DNA of 32,800 bases from positions 1-32,800 of the forward strand of contig CALMXF010000276.1 of NCBI GenBank assembly GCA_937870985.1, written 5' to 3'. The notes under the pieces were generated by a model. It saw only the letters and a list, made by a program, of their open reading frames with translations, was not told the origin of the DNA and ran no database searches. The stretch comes from an uncultured Chloroflexota bacterium (GTDB taxonomy: Bacteria; Chloroflexota; Chloroflexia; Thermomicrobiales; CFX8). This document shows, piece by piece, positions 18,192 through 27,744 of the stretch (position 1 is the stretch's first letter; every line of letters starts with the position of its first letter). A program made the position numbers and the translations under genes.

Positions 18192-21100
18192 GTGGATGCA
18201 TCGATGCCAGGCTCGATGACGTGGCGTCTGGTCGGGCCGTTCCGCGGTGGGCGCGTTGTCGCAGTCGCCGGCCACCCGACGGAAGTTGGCACGTTCTATT
18301 TCGGCGCGTGTGCTGGCGGTGTCTGGAAGACGACGAATGCCGGCGATTACTGGGAGAACATCTCCGACGGGTACTTCAACACCGCCGCCGTTGGCGCGAT
18401 TGCCGTTGCGCCGTCCGACCCGAATGTCATCTATGTTGGCATGGGGGAGACGAGCATCCGCGGTGATGTCTCGCACGGCGACGGTGTCTACAGATCGACC
18501 GACGGTGGGCAGACCTGGCGACATGTCGGCCTTCCGGAGACCCAGTCGATTTCGACGATCCGCGTCCATCCGACCGATCCGGATCTGGTCTACGTCGCCG
18601 CGTTCGGGCATGTATGGGGGCCGAATCCGGAGCGGGGTGTCTACCGCTCTCGCGACGGTGGATCGTCGTGGACACAGGTGCTTCACACGAGCGATGGCGC
18701 GGGTGCTATCGACCTGGCGATGGATCCGAACAACCCTCGCGTCCTCTACGCGGCGATGTGGGACGCTCAGCGTTACCCCCATGCCCTACGCTCTGGTGGC
18801 CCGAATAGCGGCATCTTCAAGACGACCGACGGTGGCGATACCTGGCAGGAGTTGACACGTAACCCGGGCCTGCCGACAGGTGTGCTGGGCAAGATCGGAA
18901 TCGCCGCGTCGGCGAAGCCCGGCCGCGTCTGGGCATTGGTCGAGTCGGAAGATGGAGCGCTATTCCGCTCCGACGATGGTGGCGCGAACTGGCAGCGCGT
19001 CTGTGATCAGGGCGACCTGCGTCGCCGTGCCTGGTACTACACGCATATCGTCGCTGACCCGCAGGATGGCGACACGGTCTATATCCTCAATCTGAAGTTC
19101 TGGAAGTCGATCGACGGCGGAAAGACATTCACCGCGATCCCGACCCAGCATGGTGACAACCAGGATCTGTGGATCGACCCGGCGGATCCGCGCCGGATGA
19201 TCGAGGGCAACGACGGCGGCGCGAACGTGTCGTTCAACGGCGGCGCGACATGGTCGACGATCTACAACCAGCCGACCGGGCAGTTCTATCACGTGACTAC
19301 CGACGATCGGACACCGTACCGACTGTACGGATCCCAGCAGGACAACACGGCCTTCTCGCTCCCCAGCTCGTCGCTACGCGGCGCAATAACCGCCGCGGAG
19401 TACTTCGAGCCAGGCGGCGGCGAGTCCGGCTATATCGCGATCAAGCCGGATGACAACAACATCGTCTACGGTGGCGCGATCGGGTCGGGCGCTGGCCACG
19501 GCCGGCTACTGCGCTTCGATCAGCGGACGAACGAGATTCGGATCGTTACCGTCTGGCCGGAAGTCCACGGAATGGGCCGCGGCGCGGAGGCGCTGAAGTA
19601 CCGTTTCCAGTGGACGTTTCCCATCTCATTCTCTCCGCACGATCCGAATACGCTCTATGTGACCTCGAATGTCGTCCACCGCACGCGCGACGAAGGCATG
19701 AGCTGGGAGGTCATCTCCCCCGACCTGTCCCATAACGACCCGGAGACGCTGAAACCCTCCGGTGGACCGATCACCCGCGACAACACCGGCGCGGAGGCAT
19801 ACGGCACGATCTTCGCGTTCTTCGAATCGCCGCATGAGCCGGGTGTCTTCTGGGCCGGCTCGGACGATGGCCGGCTGCACATCTCTCGCGATGGCGGCGA
19901 GTCATGGGACGAGGTTTCGATCCCGACAAGCCAACTCCCCGATCGCCCGATGATCTCGGTGATGGAGCCATCGCCACACGACCGATCGACGGTCTATGTC
20001 GCCGCGACACGATACAAGCACGATGACTTCGCGCCGTATCTGTTCAAGACAGCCGACGACGGCAAGACCTGGACGAAGATCACGACCGGCATCCCTGACG
20101 GTGAGTTCACCCGTGTGATTCGCGAAGATCCGAATCGCATGGGCCTGCTCTACGCCGGGACCGAAACCGGTGTGTATGTCTCGTTCGACGATGGCGCGAG
20201 CTGGCAGCGATTCCAGTCGAATCTGCCGGTTGTGCCGGTCTACGATCTGATGATCAAGGGGACTGATCTCCTCGCGGCGACGCATGGGCGCTCGTTCTGG
20301 ATCCTCGACGATCTATCACCGTTACACCAGATGGACGCTGCGACTGCTGACGAGAAGGTCGTCCTGTTTGCTCCTCGAACGGCGAAGCGGATCAAGGTCT
20401 ACGGTCGTCTCGGCGATCCGTCGGCAGATGCCTACAGCTACGGGCGAGCCGGCGGTATGCCGATGACGACGCGACAACGGCCAGGGGCTGGTGGCGGCGT
20501 CGAAACTGAGTATGTTGACGCCGGCAAGAACCCTCCGGACGGCGCGATCATCCACTACTGGTTGAAGGATGCGTCGAAAACCGCCACGTTGACAATTAAG
20601 GACGCCGACGGTCAGACGATTCGGACGTTTGCCAGTGATGAACCAGGTTCCGGCGCGTCTCGACTGGTCCCCTCAGCCGGGATGAACAAGTTCGTCTGGG
20701 ATCTTCGCATTCCGCCCGCGAAGGCGATCTCGGGGATCGATTCGTCATTCACGTCTGGTATTCAGCCCGATGCGCTTCTGGGGCCCGTCGTCGTGCCCGG
20801 CCAGTACTCGGTCGAGCTGGACGTTGATGGGACCACGCGCCAGCAGGTGCTTCTCATTGAAGCCGATCCACGGGTCAGTGGCAATCAGCAGGATCTCGAA
20901 GCGCAATATGATCTCCTGTTGAAGATCCGGGACAAGCTTGCCGAGACCCATGCGGCAATCGACCGAATTCACACGATTCGAACGCAGGTCCGTGACTGGC
21001 TGACGCGGATCGATGATGAGACCGTCACGAACGCTGGCAGGGCGTTGCTTGACAAGCTCGCGGGGGTCGAAGAGACGCTGGCGCAGCCGAAGGCGAGTGA

Positions 21101-21323
21101 TCCGCGCCAGTTTCCCAGCGGCCTCAACGACAAGCTCGCCGCGTTGCCGGGGATGATCTCCAACTCCGATACGCGCCCACCGAAGCAGTACTACGAGGTG
21201 TTCGACAAGGTCTCGGGAGAGGTCGATCAGCAACGAGCAGCGCTCGATGGGATCGTCGACGCGGAGGTCCGGGCGTTCAACGCCTTGATCTCCGGCATGC
21301 AGACCGACGCCGTGATTCTGTAG
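18192..21323 (+). CDS. BNR/VPS10 (sortilin-like) repeat protein, first paralogue
   Basis: This 1,043-aa protein is a beta-propeller of the BNR/Asp-box type, often annotated as glycosyl hydrolase or sortilin-like. About ten Asp-box motifs (SxDxGxTW) are visible, for example STDGGQTW, SRDGGSSW, TTDGGDTW, SDDGGANW and SRDGGESW, spread over about residues 80-690. The family's opening WRLVGPFRGGRVVAV is present. After ILDDLSPLHQM comes a beta-sandwich-like region, then a helical tail (LLLKIRDKLAETHAAIDRI). There is no signal peptide, although homologues are usually exported. The GTG at 18192 is set by GGAGGAG eight bases upstream; the ATG at 18168 and TTG at 18153 are alternatives. No catalytic glycosidase residues can be assigned, so a binding or scaffold role is equally possible. 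A close paralogue follows in tandem. Confidence 0.85.
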   Translation: MDASMPGSMTWRLVGPFRGGRVVAVAGHPTEVGTFYFGACAGGVWKTTNAGDYWENISDGYFNTAAVGAIAVAPSDPNVIYVGMGETSIRGDVSHGDGVYRSTDGGQTWRHVGLPETQSISTIRVHPTDPDLVYVAAFGHVWGPNPERGVYRSRDGGSSWTQVLHTSDGAGAIDLAMDPNNPRVLYAAMWDAQRYPHALRSGGPNSGIFKTTDGGDTWQELTRNPGLPTGVLGKIGIAASAKPGRVWALVESEDGALFRSDDGGANWQRVCDQGDLRRRAWYYTHIVADPQDGDTVYILNLKFWKSIDGGKTFTAIPTQHGDNQDLWIDPADPRRMIEGNDGGANVSFNGGATWSTIYNQPTGQFYHVTTDDRTPYRLYGSQQDNTAFSLPSSSLRGAITAAEYFEPGGGESGYIAIKPDDNNIVYGGAIGSGAGHGRLLRFDQRTNEIRIVTVWPEVHGMGRGAEALKYRFQWTFPISFSPHDPNTLYVTSNVVHRTRDEGMSWEVISPDLSHNDPETLKPSGGPITRDNTGAEAYGTIFAFFESPHEPGVFWAGSDDGRLHISRDGGESWDEVSIPTSQLPDRPMISVMEPSPHDRSTVYVAATRYKHDDFAPYLFKTADDGKTWTKITTGIPDGEFTRVIREDPNRMGLLYAGTETGVYVSFDDGASWQRFQSNLPVVPVYDLMIKGTDLLAATHGRSFWILDDLSPLHQMDAATADEKVVLFAPRTAKRIKVYGRLGDPSADAYSYGRAGGMPMTTRQRPGAGGGVETEYVDAGKNPPDGAIIHYWLKDASKTATLTIKDADGQTIRTFASDEPGSGASRLVPSAGMNKFVWDLRIPPAKAISGIDSSFTSGIQPDALLGPVVVPGQYSVELDVDGTTRQQVLLIEADPRVSGNQQDLEAQYDLLLKIRDKLAETHAAIDRIHTIRTQVRDWLTRIDDETVTNAGRALLDKLAGVEETLAQPKASDPRQFPSGLNDKLAALPGMISNSDTRPPKQYYEVFDKVSGEVDQQRAALDGIVDAEVRAFNALISGMQTDAVIL

Positions 21324-21451
21324 GGTTGAGGCCGCCGGGCTGCTGAACGCGGTCAGGTGGGCAGCCTGGCGATTGTATTGCGAACGACGCCAACTGAGAG
21401 CGAACCACTGGGGCTCGTTCGATGCTGGTGGCTGAACTAGGAGGCATGGGA

Positions 21452-24400
21452 ATGACTGCAGGAGCCACGTCCGCGAAGGATGTGAGCGGGAGCCTGTTGG
21501 GTTCACTGGATTGGCGGCTCATCGGGCCGTTCCGCGGTGGGCGCGTCGTCGCTGTCACCGGAGTTGTGTCGGATCGGGAGACGTACTATTTCGGCGCAGT
21601 CGCTGGCGGGGTCTGGAAGACGACTGACGGTGGCGTTGTCTGGCGCAACGTGTCTGACGGCCAGTTCAACACGGGGGCTGTCGGCGCGATTGCCGTCTCG
21701 GTATCGGACCCGAACGTCATCTACGCCGGCACCGGAGAGACGAGCATTCGTGGCGACGTCTCGCACGGAGATGGCGTTTACAAATCCACCGATGGCGGCA
21801 AGACCTGGGCGAACGTTGGCCTGTCCGACACCCGCCACATCGGCCGCATCCGCATTCACCCGACGAACCCGGATGTCGTCTACGTCGCGGCGCTGGGCCA
21901 CACCTGGGGGCAGAATGAGGAGCGCGGCGTCTTCCGCACGACCGACGGTGGGAAGAGCTGGCAGAAGGTGCTCTACAAGAGCGACCGAGCTGGTTCGCAC
22001 GACCTCTGGCTGGATCCGTCTAACCCGCGCGTTCTCTATGCCGCGATCTGGCAAGCGCAGCGCTTCCCGAACGCGCTGTCGTCTGGCGGCGAGGATTCGG
22101 GCATCTGGAAGTCCGTCGATGGCGGCGATACCTGGGTCGAGCTGACGCGCAAGCCGGGCCTGCCAACCGACGCCGTGCTGGGCAAGATCGGCATTGCCGG
22201 GTCGCCAGCGCAGCCGGACCGCGTCTGGGCGTTGATTGAGGCGGTCAACGGTGGCCTGTTCCGCTCGGACGATGGTGGCGAGACCTGGGAGAAGGTCAAC
22301 ACCGAGGCGAAGCTGCGAACGCGTGCGTGGTACTACATGCACATGATCCCGGATCCGCGCGACCCGAACACCGTCTATGTGTTGAACTACAATTTCTGGA
22401 AGTCGATCGACGGCGGGAAGACGTTCACCGAGATCCCCTCTCGCCACGGCGACGAGCAGGACCTCTGGATCGACCCTGACGACACGCAACGGATGATCAA
22501 GGGCGACGACGGCGGCGGTTGTGTCACCTATAACGGCGGCCGGAGCTGGTCGTCGATCATGAATCAGCCGACGGCGCAGCTCTATCACGTCACCACTGAC
22601 AATGCCTATCCGTTCCGGATCTACGCCTCGCAGCAGGACAACTCGGCGGTGAGCATTCCGAGCGCGACGGTCAATGGGACGATCCACGAGCGAGACTCGT
22701 ATACGCCCGGCGGCGGCGAGTCCGGCTATATCGCTCTGAAGCCGAGCGACCCTGACATCATCGTCGCGGGCGGCATCGGATCGGGAAACTTCAATGGCCG
22801 CCTCATCAAGTACAACCACCGCACCGGCCAGTGGAAGAACATCACCGTCTGGCCAGACCTGGCCGGCATGGGGTCGGGCGCTGGGAGCCTGAAGTACCGC
22901 TTCCAGTGGACCTACCCGATCTTCTACTCGCGTCACGAAGTGGACACACTCTATGTCGCCGGCAACCGGATCTTCCGCTCGACCGACGACGGAATGACCT
23001 GGGAGATCGTTTCCGACGACATCACCCGCAACGACCCCTCGAAGTTGGGACCGTCCGGCGGGCCGATCACGAAAGACAACACCGGCGCCGAGGCGTACTG
23101 CACGATCTTCGCGCTGGCCGAGTCCCCTCAGGAGCCCAACACGCTATGGGCCGGCACCGACGATGGGTTGGTCAAGATCAGCAAGGATCGCGGCAAGACC
23201 TGGGAGGACATCACCCCGCCGGCCCTGCCCGAGTGGGCGCTGATCTCGATCATCGACCCGTCCGAGCACCACGCTGGGACCGCCTACGTCGCCGCGACAC
23301 GCTACAAGTCGGACGATACGACGCCGTATCTGTTCAAGACCAGCGACTACGGCAAGACCTGGACGACGATCACCAACGGCATTCCATCCACCGATTTCAC
23401 CCGCACGATCCGCGAGGACAAGGCCCAGCAAGGGCTGCTGTATGCCGGAACCGAAACAGGCGCCTACGTCTCATTCGATGACGGCGCAAACTGGCAGCGT
23501 CTGGGTGGCAACTTCCCGGTCGCGCCGGTTTATGACCTCATCATCAAGGGGCACAGCCTCGTGGTCGCGACTCACGGCCGCTCGATCTGGATGCTCGACG
23601 ACTTGACGCCTCTGCGCCAGATGGCTTCTGGACGAACCGGCAATGGCGTGACGCTCTTCGAGCTGCCGTCGAAGGTTCGCTTCAATCCTGTCATCGGGTT
23701 CGGTGGATCGCCCCAGAAGGGGTACGTTTCCTACCACGCGGCGAGCACCAGCCACGTGTCCTACGAACAGGTCGAGCAACCCGACGGCACGATGAAGAAT
23801 GTCTACGTCGACGCTGCCGCCAACCCATACGACGGGGTGATCGTCTCCTACTACCTGCCCGAAGCGGCAAAGCAGTCTGCGGATCTTGCCGTTGTCGACA
23901 ACCAGGGGAATACCGTTCGGTCATTCACCACGAAGGTGGCCGACGCCTCGTCAGAAGAGAGCGCTGCCAGTGGCCAGAAGGTGCCGGCTGCCGCGGGGGT
24001 GAATCGTTTCCATTGGGATATGCGCTACGAGCCGGCGGCGACGCTCGAGGGTCAGGAACTCGCCGATTGGGATAAGCCAGTCGGGCCGAAGGCGCTGCCC
24101 GGCAGCTATACCGTGCGGCTGACGATCGATGGCGCGACGCACGAGCAGCCGCTGGAGATCGTCCCCGACCCACGTCTGGATACCCCGGCCGAGGCGCTTC
24201 AGGAGCAGCTCGATCTACTGCTGAAGATCCGCGACCGGCTGAGCGATACGAACCGTGCAGTCTCGCGCGTGCGGAAGGTTCGCACGCAGGTCGAGGACTG
24301 GGAGAAGCGCGTCAAGGACAGCGACGCGGCTGAGTCGGTGCAGGCCGCCGGCAAGGACGCGCGCGAGGCCCTGACCGCGATCGAGACCGAGCTGGTCGAC

Positions 24401-24634
24401 ACGACCACTGATAGTCCGTTGATGGCGCCATCCCGGCTCTTCGAGAAGCTGAACGCCCTCACCGAGTTCGTCTCTCTCGCCGAGGGTGCGCCGGCGAAGC
24501 AGGGCTACGAGGTCTTCGACGAGCTTTCGACGCGCCTCGACGACCTTCTCGAGACGCTCGACGGCGTCATCAGCAGCAAGGTCCGCGTATTCAACGAAGC
24601 GATCTCGGCTGCCAAGCTCCCGCCGGTCGGATAG
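21452..24634 (+). CDS. BNR/VPS10 (sortilin-like) repeat protein, second paralogue
   Basis: This 1,060-aa protein has the same architecture as its upstream neighbour and is closely similar over its whole length, for example VGAIAVSVSDPNVIYAGTGE and ETSIRGDVSHGDGVYKSTDG against near-identical stretches there. About eleven Asp-box motifs are present (STDGGKTW, TTDGGKSW, SVDGGDTW, SDDGGETW, STDDGMTW, SKDRGKTW and others). The tail again ends in a helical segment (LLLKIRDRLSDTNRAVSRV). The ATG at 21452 lies seven bases after AGGAGG; an ATG two codons earlier is too close. No signal peptide is seen. The 128-base gap to the first gene and the shared strand suggest a duplicated, co-regulated pair. 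A strong hairpin follows the stop. Substrate or partner unknown. Confidence 0.86.
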   Translation: MTAGATSAKDVSGSLLGSLDWRLIGPFRGGRVVAVTGVVSDRETYYFGAVAGGVWKTTDGGVVWRNVSDGQFNTGAVGAIAVSVSDPNVIYAGTGETSIRGDVSHGDGVYKSTDGGKTWANVGLSDTRHIGRIRIHPTNPDVVYVAALGHTWGQNEERGVFRTTDGGKSWQKVLYKSDRAGSHDLWLDPSNPRVLYAAIWQAQRFPNALSSGGEDSGIWKSVDGGDTWVELTRKPGLPTDAVLGKIGIAGSPAQPDRVWALIEAVNGGLFRSDDGGETWEKVNTEAKLRTRAWYYMHMIPDPRDPNTVYVLNYNFWKSIDGGKTFTEIPSRHGDEQDLWIDPDDTQRMIKGDDGGGCVTYNGGRSWSSIMNQPTAQLYHVTTDNAYPFRIYASQQDNSAVSIPSATVNGTIHERDSYTPGGGESGYIALKPSDPDIIVAGGIGSGNFNGRLIKYNHRTGQWKNITVWPDLAGMGSGAGSLKYRFQWTYPIFYSRHEVDTLYVAGNRIFRSTDDGMTWEIVSDDITRNDPSKLGPSGGPITKDNTGAEAYCTIFALAESPQEPNTLWAGTDDGLVKISKDRGKTWEDITPPALPEWALISIIDPSEHHAGTAYVAATRYKSDDTTPYLFKTSDYGKTWTTITNGIPSTDFTRTIREDKAQQGLLYAGTETGAYVSFDDGANWQRLGGNFPVAPVYDLIIKGHSLVVATHGRSIWMLDDLTPLRQMASGRTGNGVTLFELPSKVRFNPVIGFGGSPQKGYVSYHAASTSHVSYEQVEQPDGTMKNVYVDAAANPYDGVIVSYYLPEAAKQSADLAVVDNQGNTVRSFTTKVADASSEESAASGQKVPAAAGVNRFHWDMRYEPAATLEGQELADWDKPVGPKALPGSYTVRLTIDGATHEQPLEIVPDPRLDTPAEALQEQLDLLLKIRDRLSDTNRAVSRVRKVRTQVEDWEKRVKDSDAAESVQAAGKDAREALTAIETELVDTTTDSPLMAPSRLFEKLNALTEFVSLAEGAPAKQGYEVFDELSTRLDDLLETLDGVISSKVRVFNEAISAAKLPPVG

Positions 24635-24657
24635 TCCGACCCGGAACGACAACGAGA

Positions 24658-24687
24658 ACGGCCACCGGCAAGATTGCCGGTGGCCGT
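24658..24687. terminator. Strong bidirectional hairpin terminator
   Basis: A perfect 13-base stem (ACGGCCACCGGCA with TGCCGGTGGCCGT) closes a four-base AGAT loop, followed by TTTCCTGTT on the plus strand. On the minus strand the hairpin is followed by TCTCGTTGTCG. It sits between the convergent ends of the second BNR gene and the sugar-binding protein gene, so it can serve both. Confidence 0.85.
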
Positions 24688-24708
24688 TTCCTGTTGGATC
24701 ACCCGTTG

Positions 24709-25992
24709 CTAACGTCCGAGGATCTCGCGCGTCTTGTCGTCAGCAGTCTGCAAGGCCGCGTCCAGCGACTTTGTGCCGAAGAAAGCGACGTAGATCTCGT
24801 CGTTGATGACCTTCTCGATCTCCGGCCATTCAGCGATGGTCGGCAGGCTGACCAGGTGCGGGCCAAGATCGAGGAAGATCTGGCTGTTGGCCGGTGACTG
24901 GCCCGGGTCGAGGAAGGCGTCCGACTCGGCAACCGACTTCAGCGATGGCACCGTCCGGCCTAGCTTCGCTGCGACCGTCTGTCCGTCCTTGCCGATGGCG
25001 TACTCGATGAACTTCCAGGCCGCGTCCTTGTTCTTCCCGTCCTTCGGCATGCAGAAGGCGTCGCTATGCAGCGTCGAGGCCTGCGTCTTGTCGGCCGGCG
25101 GCGGCGCGACATCCCAGGCAAACCCCTCGATCGAACGGAACACCGGCGTTGCGCGGCGACTGTTCAGCGTCATCGCGATGCTGCCCTCCATGAAGCGGCT
25201 GTCCGGGTCCTGGGCAGCGTAGGACGCCTCATCGGGGACGACATGGTGGACGAGATTCAGGTCAACGAAGAACTGCAGCGCCTCGCGGGTGGCGTCGCCG
25301 CCAAACGTGATGCTACGCGGATCGTTCGGGTCGGACTGCAGGCTGCCGCCGTGTGACCAGATGAACGGCGCTGCGCGAATGATCGATGGCTCGAAGCCCA
25401 GTCCCCAGATGTCGGTCTTGCCATCGCCGTTCGTGTCCAGCGTCAACGCCTTGGCGGCGGCGACAAAATCGTCCCAGGTCCAGTCGTTGGTCGGCAGCGG
25501 AACGCCGTGCTTCTCGAACAGATCCTTGTTGTAGTAGACAACCAGGCTCGACTGGTTGAACGGGATGCATTGCAGCACGCCATTGTAGGTGAACGCTTCC
25601 ATCGGGACGTTGAAGAACTGGTCGGCGCTCAGGCCCTTGGCCTTCTCCAGCTTCGGCCCCAGCGGCTCCAGGACGCCCTTCGAGACGAACTGGCCGTTGT
25701 GCCGGTAGTTGATCAGATAGACGTCCGGCGGGCTGCCGCTGGCAAACGATGCCGAAAGACGCGAAAGGAACGTCTTCCGGTCGGGAATTGCGTTCAGCGT
25801 CACCTTGGCCTTCGGATTTGTCTTGATGTATTCGTCGGCGATTGACTGGTAGACCTGCGCCTCTTCAGGATCGGCCCAGACCTGCCAGGTGATTGGCGCG
25901 GTGCTTGAGTCCCCGCTGCCGCCGCAGGCGGTCATCAGCACCGACAGCGCAAGGAGCGCGGCCAGGGCTGCTACACCCCGTCGTCGCGTCAT
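24709..25992 (-). CDS. Sugar ABC transporter substrate-binding lipoprotein
   Basis: This 427-aa extracellular solute-binding protein (family 1) captures a sugar for import. The N-terminus is a lipoprotein signal: RRR, a hydrophobic core, and the lipobox LMTAC with C23 as the lipidated cysteine, followed by a GGSGDSSTA linker. The mature part shows the family landmarks ITWQVWADPEEAQVYQSIAD, SGSPPDVYLINYRHNGQFV, YYNKDLFEKHGVPLPTNDWTWDD and DTNGDGKTDIWGLGF. The ATG at 25992 follows GGGGGAG. It is the last gene of a minus-strand operon after two permeases; no ATPase gene is present, so a shared MsiK/MalK-type ATPase encoded elsewhere is likely. The transported sugar cannot be read from the sequence. 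Confidence 0.93.
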   Translation of the reverse strand: MTRRRGVAALAALLALSVLMTACGGSGDSSTAPITWQVWADPEEAQVYQSIADEYIKTNPKAKVTLNAIPDRKTFLSRLSASFASGSPPDVYLINYRHNGQFVSKGVLEPLGPKLEKAKGLSADQFFNVPMEAFTYNGVLQCIPFNQSSLVVYYNKDLFEKHGVPLPTNDWTWDDFVAAAKALTLDTNGDGKTDIWGLGFEPSIIRAAPFIWSHGGSLQSDPNDPRSITFGGDATREALQFFVDLNLVHHVVPDEASYAAQDPDSRFMEGSIAMTLNSRRATPVFRSIEGFAWDVAPPPADKTQASTLHSDAFCMPKDGKNKDAAWKFIEYAIGKDGQTVAAKLGRTVPSLKSVAESDAFLDPGQSPANSQIFLDLGPHLVSLPTIAEWPEIEKVINDEIYVAFFGTKSLDAALQTADDKTREILGR

Positions 25993-26024
25993 GTCTCTCC
26001 CCCTCAACTACCCCAGTGAGCTAC

Positions 26025-26897
26025 TCACTGGAACGGATTCCCCTCATCGTATTCTCGCAAGAAGTAACGCTGGGCGACAATGAACACCACAACCGCGGGG
26101 AGCGTCACGACGACCGCGCCGGCCATCATCAATGGCCAATCGCTTGGATGAAGCTGCTGGAGACCCTGGAGTGCCACCGGCAGCGTGTACCACCTGGGGT
26201 TGTTGATATAGAGCAGCGGGTCGAGAAAGTTGCCCCAGTGTCGCTCGAACGACAATACCGTAACCGCCATCAAGGCTGGTCGCACCTGCGGCAAACCGAT
26301 GCTCCACCAGATCCTCGGCGCGCTCGCGCCATCCAGACGCGCAGCCTCGAACGAGCCGATCGGCGCCCGCCGGAATGCCCAGAACATGATCAGGACGTAG
26401 AGCGGGCTGCTGCCCATGAGCCCCGGGACGATCAGGACCCCGAGCGTGTCCAGAACGCCGAGCCACTTGTAGACCATGAACCTGGTCAACCAGACTGCCA
26501 TCAGCGGCACCATCAACGCGGCAACAAGCGTCGCAACGAGAAGGTCGCGCATTCGCGCGGGAACCTGCGCCATCGCAAATCCAGCAAGCGACGTCGTCAG
26601 GAGCGTCAGCGGAATGACTGTGACGATCACGATGACCGAATTGGCCGCGTAGCGCGCCATCGGCACGACGTGGAATATGGCCCGGTAGTTGCTGAGTGTC
26701 GCCGGATCCGGCCACCACTGGATGCGGAGCGGCATCGGCAGACCGAGCGGGCGTAACGAAGCAACGACCATCCAGAGCAGCGGCAGAATGAAGAGTGTTG
26801 CGGCCAACACACCGGCGATGAGCCGGATGCTGCGCGCCGGCCTGCGGCGCGTTCGCGGCGTCGGCTGAGCTGTCACTTCTGCCGCTCGCTCACTCAA
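26025..26897 (-). CDS. Sugar ABC transporter permease, MalG-like
   Basis: This 290-aa inner-membrane permease of the CUT1 group has about six membrane helices. The cytoplasmic EAA motif, which docks the ATPase, reads EAARLDGASAPRIWWSIGLP about two thirds along. The C-terminus ends YFLREYDEGNPF, a typical MalG-type ending (the pore-side tail FLREGMTAGAVKG analogue). The start is the TTG at 26897, which overlaps the stop of the upstream permease by eight bases and has GGAGG ten bases before it. A GTG at 26876 is the alternative. The overlap implies translational coupling to the first permease. It partners the MalF-like permease and the binding lipoprotein. Confidence 0.9.
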   Translation of the reverse strand: MSERAAEVTAQPTPRTRRRPARSIRLIAGVLAATLFILPLLWMVVASLRPLGLPMPLRIQWWPDPATLSNYRAIFHVVPMARYAANSVIVIVTVIPLTLLTTSLAGFAMAQVPARMRDLLVATLVAALMVPLMAVWLTRFMVYKWLGVLDTLGVLIVPGLMGSSPLYVLIMFWAFRRAPIGSFEAARLDGASAPRIWWSIGLPQVRPALMAVTVLSFERHWGNFLDPLLYINNPRWYTLPVALQGLQQLHPSDWPLMMAGAVVVTLPAVVVFIVAQRYFLREYDEGNPFQ

Positions 26898-27744
26898 AGT
26901 ACCCGGTCCTCCATCGACGGACGACGACGAACTGCAGCGCAATCGCCACGACAGTCACGGCAAACAGCACCAGCGTCATTGCTGCGGCGTAGCCAAACCG
27001 TTGATAGTCGATCGCGTTCTGCCAGATCCAGAATGGCAGATAGCTTGTCGCGTAGTACGGGCCACCGTTGGTCAGGATGACGGTCGCGACGAAGTTCGCC
27101 TGGAAGCTCCGAATCGTGTCCCGGAAGATGATGAGCAGCAGCATCGGGGCGAGCATCGGGAGGGTGATTCGTGTCAGCACCTGCCAGCGACTGGCGCCGT
27201 CGATCGCCGCAGATTCCAGCATCGCGCGCGGGATGTCCTGCAGTGTTGCCATCAGCAGCACGAATCCCTCGCCAAGAGTCCAGAACAGGACGATGGCGAT
27301 CGCGACCTGCGCCGAGGTTCCATTGAGCAACCAGCCGGCCGGCGTGCTGCCCCGACCGCCGAAGAGCGGTAGAAAGACATTCAGCGGGCTGAACAACGGG
27401 TTGAAGATGTAGAGCCAGAGGAGCGCATAGGCGATATCCGGCACGACGGTCGGCAGATAGATCGCCCCACGAATGAATGTCCGCCCCCGGCCAGGGCGGT
27501 GCAGCAGCAACGCCAGCAGCAATGCGCCGAGTAACCGGATCGGCACAGCCAGCAGCACGTAGACCAGCGACGCGCGTAGCCCGTTGAAAAACATCCCGTC
27601 GTGAAGCATCTCGCGGAAGTTGCCCAGCCCAAGCCACTCCGGCGAGCTAAGCGCGTCGTAGCGAGTGAACGCGAGCGGAATCGTCATGAGCGCCGGAACG
27701 ATAATCAACAGTGTCAGGCCGAGCAGAACCGGACTCAGCATCAT
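26890..27744 (-). CDS. Sugar ABC transporter permease, MalF-like
   Basis: This 284-aa (as drawn) permease pairs with the MalG-like subunit. It has about six helices, the GNFREML segment after the first helix, and the EAA loop ESAAIDGASRWQVLTRITLP. The annotated ATG at 27744 begins directly inside the first membrane helix and has no ribosome site. Coding character continues upstream in frame (AQQPGRIRRAFGSSYNRQLL), ending at a TGA at 27841. The only starts between are two CTG codons (27840 and 27837), preceded by AAAGGA, which would give 315-316 aa with a normal basic N-terminus. Beyond that TGA a ten-codon frame opens at an ATG (27873). So either a CTG start or a point mutation to TGA is likely. 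Confidence 0.88.
   Translation of the reverse strand: MMLSPVLLGLTLLIIVPALMTIPLAFTRYDALSSPEWLGLGNFREMLHDGMFFNGLRASLVYVLLAVPIRLLGALLLALLLHRPGRGRTFIRGAIYLPTVVPDIAYALLWLYIFNPLFSPLNVFLPLFGGRGSTPAGWLLNGTSAQVAIAIVLFWTLGEGFVLLMATLQDIPRAMLESAAIDGASRWQVLTRITLPMLAPMLLLIIFRDTIRSFQANFVATVILTNGGPYYATSYLPFWIWQNAIDYQRFGYAAAMTLVLFAVTVVAIALQFVVVRRWRTGYFE

Noticed and set aside
21503-22936. Long minus-strand open frame (about 477 codons) opposite the second BNR gene
   Set aside because: Rich in Arg, Asp and Val, without recognisable domains; it mirrors the repeated Asp-box codons on the plus strand.
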